Source of the DNA: Phycisphaerae bacterium
GTDB taxonomy: Bacteria; Planctomycetota; Phycisphaerae; Phycisphaerales; UBA1924
Direction: 5' to 3'
Length of the DNA stretch: 49,182 nucleotides
NCBI GenBank assembly: GCA_030429485.1
Contig: JAUIFD010000005.1
Location: forward strand, 1 to 49,182
This document shows positions 1-7,906 of this stretch, in pieces. The notes below the pieces were generated by a model that searched no databases, was not told the origin of the DNA, and was given only the letters and a program-made list of their open reading frames with translations. Position numbers and translations under genes: made by a program. Positions within the stretch are counted from its first letter, which is position 1. Each line of letters opens with the position of its first letter.

Positions 1-27
1 GGAAGCCCCTTGTCTCCAAGGACTTCC
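1..27 (-). terminator. Hairpin downstream of the tRNA-Pro gene
   Basis: GGAAG at 1-5 can pair with CTTCC at 23-27, and CCTTG with CAAGG inside it, closing a TCTC loop. The hairpin lies 8 bases beyond the 3' end of the minus-strand tRNA, where a terminator or processing hairpin would be expected. The window edge removes any T-tract, so the role is unproven. Confidence 0.4.
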
Positions 28-34
28 GCCTTAA

Positions 35-108
35 TCGGGGTGAGAGGATTCGAACCTCCGACCTTCTCGTCCCGAACGAGACGCGCTACCAAGCTGCGCT
101 ACACCCCG
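35..108 (-). tRNA. tRNA-Pro (anticodon CGG)
   Basis: Read on the minus strand, the acceptor stem CGGGGTG pairs perfectly with CACCCCG. The D arm carries AGCGCAGCTTGGTAGCGC. The anticodon arm is TCTCG-TTCGGGA-CGAGA, which places CGG at positions 34-36 and makes it the decoder of proline codon CCG. The T arm is GGAGG-TTCGAAT-CCTCT. The discriminator base is A and no CCA is encoded. Cloverleaf and invariant positions are all present. Confidence 0.96.
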
Positions 109-134
109 CGGTGGCTCGGTGATCCGAGCGGCGG

Positions 135-140
135 ACTATA
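135..140 (-). promoter_or_regulatory. Candidate -10 box of tRNA-Pro
   Basis: The minus strand reads TATAGT here, 26 bases upstream of the mature 5' end of the tRNA, a reasonable place for a -10 element with a short leader. No convincing -35 box is visible, so support is weak. Confidence 0.3.
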
Positions 141-202
141 GCGGCGGTGCGCGGTCAGAGCATGGCGGTCAGGGAGCGGCGACCTTTCCGTGCTGGTCGG
201 GG

Positions 203-1012
203 CTAGAAGCGCTTGTGCGTGGCGCGCTCGGCTGGCCCTCGGACCCCCAGCACCGCTCGCGCGATCTTGAGGTCGGTGGGGTGGGTGATCTTGAGGTTCC
301 CCGGTTCGCCCTCCATCAGCACGACGGCCTCACCCAGTCGCTCCACGAGTTCGGCGTCGTCTGTGCTCCGGAGGTCCGGTTGGGCGTACGCCCGGCGGAG
401 AAGCCCGATCTCGAAGACCTGGGGCGTCTGGGCTTCGTACACGCGATCCCGCGGCAAGGTCTGCTCGACAGCAAACTGAGGTGGGCCCTTGCTCTCGGCC
501 CCCAAGATCGCGGCAATCGGATCCTCGTCCTCGTCCGGAAGCGGCTCCGCCGCGACGCGCTTGAGCGTGCTCGAAACGGGCACCCCCGGGACAACAGCCG
601 GGTGCTTCAGAGCGGCGTCGAAGACACGGTTGAGAAGCTCGGGTGACGCACACGGGCGGGCGGCGTCGTGGATGGCGACGTGGGTCACGCGGTCAGGGAC
701 ATGGGCGAGGGCCTCATGGACCGTCTCGAACCGGTGCGTTCGCCCTCCGGGGCAGAGCGTGACGCCGAGGATCGCGAGCTTGTCCCCGTGGCGGAGCTTG
801 AACTCGGCGAAGGCGTCCGGATCGGCGGGGCCGGCGACGATGATGGGGTTCAGTGTAAGTCCGGGGTGATCGTAGTTGGCGAAGAGTTCCACCGTGCGGT
901 GGAGGACCGGGCGGCCGCCCAGGTCTTCATCGAGCTTGGAGCGGGGCGAGCCGAGAGCGGCGGCGTACCGGGCCGAGGCGCCGGCCGCGGGGATGATGAC
1001 CGCAACGTACAT
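203..1012 (-). CDS. ispD: 2-C-methyl-D-erythritol 4-phosphate cytidylyltransferase (IspD)
   Basis: IspD couples CTP and MEP to give CDP-ME, the third step of the MEP isoprenoid pathway in the cytoplasm. The 269-residue product starts MYVAVIIPAAGAS, giving the nucleotide-binding AAGxSxR loop, although the usual PKQ segment is altered to RSK in a longer loop. Further family signatures are HDAARP (115-120), VSSTLKRV (in the place of the usual DTIK), QTPQVF, TDDAELVERLG and GNLKITHPTDL. I chose the ATG at 1012 because the reading frame continues upstream as an unlikely Ser/Arg-rich extension that would overlap the divergent lipoprotein gene; 269 residues is slightly longer than the usual 230-240. 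It lies between the tRNA and a divergent gene, so it is probably transcribed alone. Confidence 0.88.
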   Translation of the reverse strand: MYVAVIIPAAGASARYAAALGSPRSKLDEDLGGRPVLHRTVELFANYDHPGLTLNPIIVAGPADPDAFAEFKLRHGDKLAILGVTLCPGGRTHRFETVHEALAHVPDRVTHVAIHDAARPCASPELLNRVFDAALKHPAVVPGVPVSSTLKRVAAEPLPDEDEDPIAAILGAESKGPPQFAVEQTLPRDRVYEAQTPQVFEIGLLRRAYAQPDLRSTDDAELVERLGEAVVLMEGEPGNLKITHPTDLKIARAVLGVRGPAERATHKRF

Positions 1013-1121
1013 GCGGAGAAGGTAGTGGGTGTTCGGGTCCGGCGTCGGCTTGGGGTGGGAGGAGGCGGACAGAAGGCGGCCAGAAACCGGCGATTCTTCC
1101 ACAAGGAGAGGGGTTACTCGC

Positions 1122-1149
1122 TTCACATCGGGCTGGAACGGGCTACACT
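1122..1149 (+). promoter_or_regulatory. Candidate sigma-70-type promoter of the DUF11 lipoprotein gene
   Basis: TTCACA (1122-1127) and TACACT (1144-1149) are separated by 16 bases in the divergent ispD/DUF11 intergenic region. The leader to the start codon would be about 140 bases. This is a pattern match only; planctomycete promoter consensus may differ. Confidence 0.38.
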
Positions 1150-1298
1150 CCGCCCGATAGCAAGTCCTAACCTCACCGGTTCTCGGATCGGGGTTTACCC
1201 TGTCTGGTCTCTGGTGTGTGGAGCAAGTGAGTCGGTCCGAGTCTGACCGGGAGTACCGGTTTCGGTTGCGGGCCCCAATGAACCTAGGAGTGAACGGA

Positions 1299-2978
1299 AT
1301 GGGCGCGATTGCTCGTGCAGCGAGGACGTGGGCCCGACGGGCCACGTTGGTCCTTGCGGTCGGGGCCTTGGCCGTCGGCTGTGAGAACAACAGAACGTAC
1401 ACCGTTGATGACGGCGGCGATTGGCCGGACGCAGTGCGGACGGGCAACCCGCGCGGCGACACCACGCCGGTCGCGCAGGACCTTGAGGGGCCCAAGGGCC
1501 CGATCAAGGCGCTGAACCCGGGCAACTGGGATCTCAGCAGCGATGGCACACGCGGCGGCAACTGGCCGGACCAGCCCCCCGCCGCCAAGCCCGCGCCGAC
1601 CCCGGCGCCGGTGGTGAGCTACGGCGGCGACACGGCCGCCTATCCGACCGCCGACCGCGGCACGCCCCAGCTCATGGTGACGCGCTCCGCGCCGACCCAG
1701 GTGTCGCAGGGCGAAGAGTTCACCTACACCTACCAGCTCTGCAACACGACCGACTCGCCGATTTCGGACGTCGTGCTCGTCGAGGAGATCAGCGCGAACT
1801 TCCAGCGCGTCAGCTCCACGCCGCCCGCTTCGGGCAACGAGTGGCGCATCCCGACCCTCGCGTCGGGCGAGTGCCAGACCATCACCATCACCGGTCGCGC
1901 GACCAACAACCAGCCGGTCCAGGCTTGTGCTGAGGCGCGCTACCGCATCCCGCTCTGCACCAACATCGACGTGGTGCAGCCGGCCCTCGCGCTGCAGCTG
2001 ACCGCTCCGGCCGACGCCGGCGTCTGCGAGTGCTACCCGGTTGAGGTCGTCGTGACCAACACCGGCACCGGCACCGCCCGCAACGTGGTGGTCAACGTCC
2101 AGCTGCCCTCGGGCGTGCAGACCCGCGACGGGCGCACGACCGTGGCCCTCTCCGCGGGCGACCTGTCCGCCGGCCAGTCCAAGCGGTCGACCGTCGAGGT
2201 CTGCCCGCAGGCCCGCGGCAACTACACCGTCACCGCTGACGCGGCTTCCTCCAACCTCTCCGTCACCGGCAACCCGGTCTCGACCGCGGTCCGCCAGGCG
2301 TCGCTTACCATCGATTGCGACAACCCGGGCACGATGTACATCGGCCGCTCGGTGCCCTACACGATCCGCGTGTGCAACAACGGCGACGCTCCGGCGACCA
2401 ACGTTGTGCTCAACGAGATGCTCGCCTCTGGCCTCCGCGTGGTTGACGCGGGCGGCAACGCCGGCCTGACCTGGAACATGGGCACGATCGAGCCCGGCCA
2501 GTGCCGCGACGTGACCATCCGCGTGGCTGCGGACGCTCCGGGCGACTACTCCTCCTCCGCTCGCGTGACCGGCAACTGCGTCACCGAGCAGACCTGCCCG
2601 CAGACGATCTCCGTCCGCGGCATCCCGGCCATCCTCCTCGAGGTGATCGACATCGAGGACCCGGTGCTGGTCGGCGAGGAGACCACCTACGTCCTGACCG
2701 TGACCAACCAGGGCTCGGCGACGGACACCAACATCCGTCTGACCTGCGAGCTCGAAGGCCAGCAGTTCGTGTCCGGCTCGGGCGCGACCGCCGGCACCGC
2801 TTCGGGTAACACCGTCACCTTCGCTCCGCTGCCCAGCCTCGCGCCGGGCGCCCGGGCCGAGTGGCGTATGCGGGTCCGTGCGATGGAGGCTCGCTCCATC
2901 CGCCTGGCCGTGACCATGATCTCCGATCAGCTCACGCGTCCGGTGAACGAGACCGAGGCGACGAACCAGTACGAGTAA
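1299..2978 (+). CDS. Cysteine-rich DUF11-repeat surface lipoprotein
   Basis: Role unknown; probably an envelope or surface structural protein. The predicted 559-residue product starts at the ATG at 1299, preceded by AGGAG nine bases upstream; an in-frame ATG at 1278 has no such site. An Arg-rich n-region and hydrophobic segment lead to ALAVGC, giving a lipidated Cys28. A Pro/Ala linker follows to about residue 120. The rest is a series of about four to five immunoglobulin-like DUF11 repeats, recognisable by recurring V-x-N-x-G/T-x-A/T-A-x-N/D-V-V segments (for example VVTNTGTGTARNVVV and VCNNGDAPATNVVL). Cysteines occur at regular places (CNTT, CQTI, CECYP, CPQ, CDN, CNNG, CRD, TCPQ), suggesting disulfide bonding outside the cytoplasm. 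Chlamydial OmcB shares DUF11 and Cys richness. A strong terminator follows, so it is monocistronic. Confidence 0.88.
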   Translation: MGAIARAARTWARRATLVLAVGALAVGCENNRTYTVDDGGDWPDAVRTGNPRGDTTPVAQDLEGPKGPIKALNPGNWDLSSDGTRGGNWPDQPPAAKPAPTPAPVVSYGGDTAAYPTADRGTPQLMVTRSAPTQVSQGEEFTYTYQLCNTTDSPISDVVLVEEISANFQRVSSTPPASGNEWRIPTLASGECQTITITGRATNNQPVQACAEARYRIPLCTNIDVVQPALALQLTAPADAGVCECYPVEVVVTNTGTGTARNVVVNVQLPSGVQTRDGRTTVALSAGDLSAGQSKRSTVEVCPQARGNYTVTADAASSNLSVTGNPVSTAVRQASLTIDCDNPGTMYIGRSVPYTIRVCNNGDAPATNVVLNEMLASGLRVVDAGGNAGLTWNMGTIEPGQCRDVTIRVAADAPGDYSSSARVTGNCVTEQTCPQTISVRGIPAILLEVIDIEDPVLVGEETTYVLTVTNQGSATDTNIRLTCELEGQQFVSGSGATAGTASGNTVTFAPLPSLAPGARAEWRMRVRAMEARSIRLAVTMISDQLTRPVNETEATNQYE

Positions 2979-3005
2979 TCACTCGGACTGATCTCTGATC
3001 CCCTT

Positions 3006-3043
3006 CGCGGGCCCGGGTCTAACCCGGGCCCGCGTTTGTTTTT
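3006..3043 (+). terminator. Rho-independent terminator after the DUF11 gene
   Basis: CGCGGGCCCGGGT (3006-3018) pairs perfectly with ACCCGGGCCCGCG (3022-3034), leaving a 3-base loop, and is followed by TTTGTTTTT. This is the strongest intrinsic terminator in the window. Confidence 0.92.
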
Positions 3044-3073
3044 CAGAGCCCCCCCGCTCGGTAGGCTGGAGTC

Positions 3074-4264
3074 ATGCGGCAACGAGGCGCGTGGGTCGTG
3101 GCGTGTGTGGCTGGGGCGGGCGGTGTGGCGACGGCGCAGCGCGTGGTCGAGCTCGCCTCCGCCGACGCGGCGGCGCGTATGGCGGCGATCGAATCGGCGT
3201 GGGACCTCCCAGGGGGATGGCCGACGCGCGCACACCACGTCCGCGACCACCTGCTCACCACACTCGATCTCCCGACGCTCTCCCCGGGCGCACGCGCCGG
3301 CGCGGGCGTCGCCGAGCGCGGCCCGCTCGACGCGACCACCCACGCCTCGCGCGCGCTCGCGGGGTACGTCGTCGAGAATGTCTCGTTCCGCGCCTTCGAC
3401 GGCTCACGCGTCGCGGGCAACCTCTACCGCCCCGCGGAGCGCGCCGAGGCACGAGGCCCCGCCGTCCTCTGCCCGCACGGACACTTCGGCGCCCGCGGCG
3501 ACGACCCCGAGGGGCGCTTCCGGCGCGACATGCAGCTGCGCTGCGCCACACTCGCGCGCCTGGGCGCGGTCGTGTTCGCGTGGGACATGGTCGCCTGGGG
3601 CGAGAGCGACATCGCGGATCACGACGTGCCCGACGCGCTGGCGTTGCAAACCTACAACTCGGTGCGCGCGGTTGACTACCTGCTCTCGCGCGACGAGGTC
3701 GACCCTTCGCGCATCGCGGTCACCGGCGCATCAGGCGGCGGCTCGCAGACGTTTCTGCTCGCTGCGATCGACGAGCGCGTCGGCGCGAGCGTGCCGGTGG
3801 TGATGGTGTCGAGCCACTTCTTCGGCGGGTGCAACTGCGAGACCGGGCTTCCGCTGCACTGGGGCGAGAGCTTCGCGACCAACAACGTCGAGATCGCGGC
3901 CCTCGCTGCCCCGCGCCCGCTGCTCCTGATCTCGGACGGGCAGGATTGGACGAAGCACACGCCGGAGATCGAGTTTCCCACGATCCGCCGGGTGTACGCG
4001 GCGCTCGGCATGCCGGGCCAGGTGCAGTTCACCCACATCGCGCTCGAAGGGCACGACTACGGCCCATCCAAGCGCGGCCCGATGTACGCGTTCCTCGCCG
4101 ACGCCTTCGGGCTCGACCTCACACGCGTGAGTGATAGCGCCGGTCGAATCGACGAGAGCCCCGTGACGATCCTGCCGCGGGAGGACTTGTTGTGCTACCC
4201 GGCCGCCCCGCGCGAACGCCGCCCGGCGCGCGAGGCGCTGGCGGCGCTGCGTGCAGGCGCGTAA
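3074..4264 (+). CDS. Secreted alpha/beta hydrolase (acetyl-xylan-esterase-like family)
   Basis: The 396-residue product has an N-terminal signal peptide (Arg at 2 and 4, hydrophobic 6-20, ATA-QR cleavage site) and is probably periplasmic. The hydrolase fold is shown by the nucleophile elbow GASGG with Ser220, an acid candidate in SDGQDW (Asp288 or Asp291) and the catalytic His327 in EGHDYG. CPHGHFG near residue 133 looks like the oxyanion-hole strand. Planctomycete genomes carry many such esterase-like proteins, often linked to polysaccharide breakdown, but the substrate cannot be read from the sequence. The ATG at 3074 puts the signal peptide at the correct N-terminus. The gene stands alone after the terminator at 3006-3043 and before ssrA. 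Confidence 0.85.
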   Translation: MRQRGAWVVACVAGAGGVATAQRVVELASADAAARMAAIESAWDLPGGWPTRAHHVRDHLLTTLDLPTLSPGARAGAGVAERGPLDATTHASRALAGYVVENVSFRAFDGSRVAGNLYRPAERAEARGPAVLCPHGHFGARGDDPEGRFRRDMQLRCATLARLGAVVFAWDMVAWGESDIADHDVPDALALQTYNSVRAVDYLLSRDEVDPSRIAVTGASGGGSQTFLLAAIDERVGASVPVVMVSSHFFGGCNCETGLPLHWGESFATNNVEIAALAAPRPLLLISDGQDWTKHTPEIEFPTIRRVYAALGMPGQVQFTHIALEGHDYGPSKRGPMYAFLADAFGLDLTRVSDSAGRIDESPVTILPREDLLCYPAAPRERRPAREALAALRAGA

Positions 4265-4346
4265 CTCCCTGAGTGCGGACGGCACTGCCGGTTGTTCACA
4301 CCTACAGTCCCCACTGGCAGCCTGCTGCCAAGCTCTCTGACAAGAC

Positions 4347-4693
4347 GGGGCCGATTGGATTCGACCGGACAGGACAGGCGTGACGTGGCGCGTCGTGGGG
4401 CGTGCTGGCCACGTAAAAAGCACGCACAACCAATAACTGCCAACCAGCAGTACGCTCTGGCGGCTTAATAGCCGTCACGGGTCCCGCTTGACGCCCGATG
4501 GAGCGGGACCCGACAAACATCGGGCTGGCGACGGCACGGCGCAACCGGGTGCCGTCGCGAGATGACACCGGGTGCTGGGGCGAAGGGAAGCCCGTCGGTG
4601 GGCGTCCCAAGCCTGAGATCAAACCGCCGACTATGCGCGTAGAGGCGTCACGGCGACTGTCACGGGACGGGGGTTCGATTCCCCCCGGCTCCA
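4347..4693 (+). ncRNA. ssrA: Transfer-messenger RNA (tmRNA)
   Basis: tmRNA rescues stalled ribosomes and tags the unfinished protein for proteolysis, working with SmpB. The 5' end GGGGCCGATTGGATTCGAC and the 3' end GGTTCGATTCCCCCCGGCTCC A form the tRNA-like half; the acceptor stem pairs GGGGCCG with CGGCTCC with one G-U pair. CCA is not encoded. A tag reading frame ends at 4466 with TAA followed at once by TAG and encodes the conserved C-terminus YALAA; if the resume codon is GCA at 4424 the tag is AQPITANQQYALAA. The one-piece arrangement and 347-base length are normal. Confidence 0.95.
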
Positions 4694-4726
4694 TTGTTCG
4701 TGGTGGGTGGTGTCCCGGACATCAAC

Positions 4727-5200
4727 TCAAGTGCTGCCGAACCAGAAACTCGCGTTGCGCCATCCTTCGTCGTCGATCGAGATCGCGCACGATGCCTCCC
4801 AACCAGGGGGGCAAGGTGGATGCCATCGGGTCAGTAGGTAGCGAAGGGTGGGGACCGCCGGCGCGGCTCGAGGCTGCTTCCGAAAGACCCACACCGCCGG
4901 TGGCTCGGGCTCTTCTTCGTTTCGATGTTCAAAGACCTGGTCGAGGTTCGCGATCGGTAGCACGTCAAATCCATGTACGACGTCGAGCCGGATGGTGAGC
5001 CGAACGCATACCTCGTTGGCGGGAAACGTGAGCATTGGGAGCACACTGATCACGCGACGAGATATTGAGCGCCATTCCTCTCGCTTGGCTTCGAAGAGCG
5101 TATCGAGATGCTCGTGGACGGGGTGTCCTGCCTCGAGATCGGAGACTCGAGCGTCCAAGTACTGCTGGAGTCTCGCGCGGACCTCGTTTGTCTCGTGCAT
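4727..5200 (-). CDS. Hypothetical protein
   Basis: Unrecognised 157-residue soluble protein. It begins MHETNEVRARLQQYLDARVSDL, probably helical, has a central beta-rich part and an acidic EEEPEPP stretch, and ends with aromatic residues (WRNASFWFGS). No signal peptide or membrane segment is seen. The frame can be extended to a TTG at 5215, which would overlap the upstream membrane-protein gene by 7 bases; I chose the ATG at 5200, though no clear ribosome site precedes it. It is the last gene of the aroDE operon and runs towards the tmRNA gene. Its base composition is less GC-biased than its neighbours, so it could be a more recent arrival. Confidence 0.55.
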   Translation of the reverse strand: MHETNEVRARLQQYLDARVSDLEAGHPVHEHLDTLFEAKREEWRSISRRVISVLPMLTFPANEVCVRLTIRLDVVHGFDVLPIANLDQVFEHRNEEEPEPPAVWVFRKQPRAAPAVPTLRYLLTRWHPPCPPGWEASCAISIDDEGWRNASFWFGST

Positions 5201-5208
5201 GACGCAAG

Positions 5209-5535
5209 CTACCAAGCCGCAACCAGACTCGCGCCGTACACGACGGGAAACACGTTTGCGATCACTGCGAATCCGGCGAGCGCACGCCCGGCGTGCTCGC
5301 GGCGAGAGCCGACAAACTCACACACCACGATCACGAGCGTCATCAGCAAGAGCTTGTAGAGCGTCATGCCCATCAGCCCGCCGCGCTCGATGACCACTTG
5401 GGCGATCGGGTTGGCTTCCCATCCGCCGAGCGCGAGGATGAACCACGTCATCATGATGTCGAGCGAGGCTGCCAGCAGCAGCCAGGGATAGAGCTCGGGG
5501 TACCGGACGGGTTGGCTCAGCGTGGCGGCTCGCAT
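5209..5535 (-). CDS. Small integral membrane protein (DUF5658-like)
   Basis: The 108-residue product has three predicted membrane segments: LLLAASLDIMMTWFILAL, a middle segment around MTLYKLLLMTLVIVVCEFV, and FAVIANVFPVVYGASLVAAW. The pattern LD-x-x-x-T-x-x-x-L-x-x-G-G-x-E-A/x-N-P-x-x followed by a K-containing helix fits the DUF5658 family as I remember it; function unknown. The frame can be opened at a GTG overlapping the aroDE stop (GTGA at 5568-5571), but the ATG at 5535 has GAGGGAG eight bases upstream and is preferred. It lies in the aroDE operon and shares no obvious biochemical link with it. Confidence 0.75.
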   Translation of the reverse strand: MRAATLSQPVRYPELYPWLLLAASLDIMMTWFILALGGWEANPIAQVVIERGGLMGMTLYKLLLMTLVIVVCEFVGSRREHAGRALAGFAVIANVFPVVYGASLVAAW

Positions 5536-5567
5536 GATCGGCTCCCTCTTGCCGACCCGCGTCGGCC

Positions 5568-7187
5568 TCACCCGAGGGTGTCGCGGCAGAGCCTTTCAAA
5601 CAGCCCCGCCGGAGAGTCTGTACCTGTCCAGAGGCGGAACTGTTGCTCTCCCTGGGCCACAAACATCGAGACGCCATCGATCGTGTCCCGCCCGGCAGCC
5701 CTCGCGGCGCGAAGCAGGGGGGTTTGGGCCGGGTTGTACACGGTGTCGAACACCACCGCCCCGGTCTCGCGCAGCGTCGCCTCAGACACCGGCGAGGCGT
5801 CCGGTGCAGGGCCTGACGCCATCCCGATCGGCGTGCAGTTGACGATCGCGTCGGCATCGGCGCTCGGCTCGGTCGTATCCGGCGCGACGATCGATCCCGC
5901 CGCAATCGCGCCGAGTTCGCTCGCGAGGGCCCGGGCGCGTTCGTGTGTTCGATTGTGAAGCGTCACCTGTGCGCCCGCGTCGGCGCACGCGAACGCCACC
6001 GCCCGCGCGACGCCTCCGGCGCCGAGCACCGCGACGCGCTTGCCTTCCAGATCACCGATTCGGCGTGCGAGGCAGACCGCCGCTGCGGTCGCGTCGGTGT
6101 TCACGACGATCGCGCCCTGCGCCTCGCCGTGCATGCCGCGCTCGATGGCGATGGTGTTGGCCGCCCCGATGCGCTCCGCGCCGGGTTCGATGCGGATGCC
6201 CTCGCGCTTCGCCCACGCGATCGCGTGCTCCTTGTGCGGCAGGGTGACGCTCGCGCCGGCAAACCCGAGGGTCGGATGCAGCGAGAGCTCGTCGAGCGTC
6301 GCCTTGAAGCTCTCGAACGTACCGTCGCTCGCCCCGGCGCGCCCTCCGGTTTCACCCGCAGCCACGGGCATGGGCAAGTACACGCCGTCGTGCCCGACGG
6401 CCTCGAACCCCGCGTTGTGCACGAGCGGCGAGAGCGAGTGCGAGACGGGCCATCCGACCACACCGTAGACGCGCGTGTCGCGACCGATCGAGCGGAAGCG
6501 GTAGCGCCCGAGCAGTTCCTCGATCGTCGGCTGACCGGGCGCCGACGCCGACTCGCTGCGGAGTGATGCAAACGTGAGGAGCCCGCCGAACTTCGGCGCA
6601 AGCACGCGCGACATGAGACCGAACTCGCCCATCCCGAGCGCGATGGTGGGGCGGTCGCGCGTCTGGAGGATGTCGAACAGCTCCAGATTGTCGCGGATGG
6701 AGCGTGCGCGGTAGGCGATCTTCAGCACGCGTGCTGCGGGCTCCTCGCGCATCGCGCGCACACGCCGCGCCAGGTCCGCCGGGCGTCCGTCGAAGTCGTG
6801 CATCGAGAGGATGAGCCCCGGCGCCTCGCGCCCGGCGGGCAGGCGCAGCGACTCCCTGAGCTCTGCGGAGCGTTCGAAGCGCACAAACTCCACGTCGACG
6901 TACCGGGGCGGGTCGTCCGCGTCGCGCAGCGCTCGGCACAGGTCGGCGAGCGATGTGTCGTCGCCCTCGAAGTCGCCGCCCTCCTCGCGCGCTCGGCACG
7001 TCACGATGCACGGGAGCGCAGACTGCTTGACCAGGCGCTGGATCAGCGTGATCGTCTCGGGCGAGCCGTCGTAGAGCCCGTCCACGCGGAACTCGATGAG
7101 GTTGGCGCCGGCGTCGCGCGCCGCGTCCGCGTCGTCGCCCGCGGTCGTCAACGCCGCTCTGATCGGCACGCATACGTGGGAACCCAT
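5568..7187 (-). CDS. aroDE: Bifunctional 3-dehydroquinate dehydratase (type I) / shikimate dehydrogenase
   Basis: This 539-residue fusion would catalyse two consecutive shikimate-pathway steps: dehydration of 3-dehydroquinate, then NADPH-dependent reduction of 3-dehydroshikimate. Residues 1-235 are a type I AroD: the E-F-R-V-D strand (32-36), catalytic His130 in SMHDF and the Schiff-base Lys156 in VLKIAYRA. Residues 245-539 are AroE: GVVGWPVSHSLSPLVHN binds shikimate, TLPHKE supplies the catalytic Lys, GAANTI and VVNTDA follow, then GAGGVARAV is the nucleotide-binding loop, with a C-terminal D-G-V-S-M-F-V-x-Q-G-E-x-Q segment. The AroD-AroE order matches the plant and chlamydial fusions. The ATG at 7187 begins directly with the first AroD strand. 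It is the first gene of a three-gene overlapping operon. Confidence 0.94.
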   Translation of the reverse strand: MGSHVCVPIRAALTTAGDDADAARDAGANLIEFRVDGLYDGSPETITLIQRLVKQSALPCIVTCRAREEGGDFEGDDTSLADLCRALRDADDPPRYVDVEFVRFERSAELRESLRLPAGREAPGLILSMHDFDGRPADLARRVRAMREEPAARVLKIAYRARSIRDNLELFDILQTRDRPTIALGMGEFGLMSRVLAPKFGGLLTFASLRSESASAPGQPTIEELLGRYRFRSIGRDTRVYGVVGWPVSHSLSPLVHNAGFEAVGHDGVYLPMPVAAGETGGRAGASDGTFESFKATLDELSLHPTLGFAGASVTLPHKEHAIAWAKREGIRIEPGAERIGAANTIAIERGMHGEAQGAIVVNTDATAAAVCLARRIGDLEGKRVAVLGAGGVARAVAFACADAGAQVTLHNRTHERARALASELGAIAAGSIVAPDTTEPSADADAIVNCTPIGMASGPAPDASPVSEATLRETGAVVFDTVYNPAQTPLLRAARAAGRDTIDGVSMFVAQGEQQFRLWTGTDSPAGLFERLCRDTLG

Positions 7188-7260
7188 GGTTCGATGCTAC
7201 CCGCGCACAAACTCGTGCGATCCGTGGGCTTGTGCGCCCGGGTCGGGTACGATCGGGTTG

Positions 7261-7836
7261 GTGAGAAGGGAACTCGCGAGCAAGTCGCGCCGGGGGAGGG
7301 TGTGGGCTGTGGTTGCCCTCGCGCTGGTCGTGCTCACGCACGTCGGGGTGCTCCCCTCGCCCGCCTACCTCGCCAAGCGCTTCGGGCTGCTCGCTGGCGA
7401 ACGCTATCCGTGCGAGGGCGGGGCTTGCGGGTGCATGTCGGCCCGCGAGTGCTGGACCACTTGCACATGCCACACGCTCGCGTGGAAGGCCGCGTGGGCG
7501 CAGCGCGAGGGCGTGGCGGTCCCGGATTGGGTGGGCGTGGGAGGCAGGGCGCTCGCGGCCGATCAGGGCGTCGCCTGCCCCCTCTGTGCGCACGAAGACG
7601 CAGACGACGCGGAAGTGGCACCTTCGGGCAAAGCGATGCCGACGCTCTCCGTCGCCGGGTGCAAGGCGCTCGATGTGCTGCTCGTGATCGGGCTCGCGGC
7701 CCGGATCGCCTCGACTGCGCCAGCCTGGCGCCCCGCGCCCTCGCCCTGGTGCGAGTTTGCGGTGCCGGTGGATTCGCGCGTGCCGGAGAGCGCGGGGATT
7801 CGTCCCCCGGCGCCCCCTCCCCGAGCGTTCGCCTGA
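7261..7836 (+). CDS. Cysteine-rich membrane protein of unknown function
   Basis: The 191-residue product starts at GTG 7261; the frame stays open upstream, but an earlier start would run into the aroDE promoter. A membrane segment VWAVVALALVVLTHVGVL (about residues 14-31) is followed by YPCEGGACGCMSARECWTTC and TCHTLAWKAAWA, a dense Cys/His cluster, then VPDW and a CPLCAH motif. I recall similar planctomycete proteins with P-C-x-x-x-x-C-G-C-x-S-A-x-x-C-W followed by C-C-x-H, none with known function. The Cys/His pairs suggest metal binding. A second hydrophobic segment (LDVLLVIGLAARIA) is followed by a Pro-rich tail. It is 70 bases upstream of the pseudopilin gene and may be co-transcribed with it. 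Confidence 0.72.
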   Translation: MRRELASKSRRGRVWAVVALALVVLTHVGVLPSPAYLAKRFGLLAGERYPCEGGACGCMSARECWTTCTCHTLAWKAAWAQREGVAVPDWVGVGGRALAADQGVACPLCAHEDADDAEVAPSGKAMPTLSVAGCKALDVLLVIGLAARIASTAPAWRPAPSPWCEFAVPVDSRVPESAGIRPPAPPPRAFA

Positions 7837-7906
7837 GCGTCCATCGTCCGTATTGACTTCTTTGGCCTTCCCGCTCCGGCGGGGCGTTGTGGCAAGGAGC
7901 GCGCGC

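Noticed and set aside
1013-1588. N-terminal extension of ispD to 461 residues
   Set aside because: It overlaps the divergent lipoprotein gene, is Ser/Arg/Pro-rich and unlike IspD; the family's N-terminal motif begins at the ATG at 1012.
4302-4998. Protein frames across 4.3-5.0 kb
   Set aside because: They run through the tmRNA gene, whose structure and tag explain the sequence.
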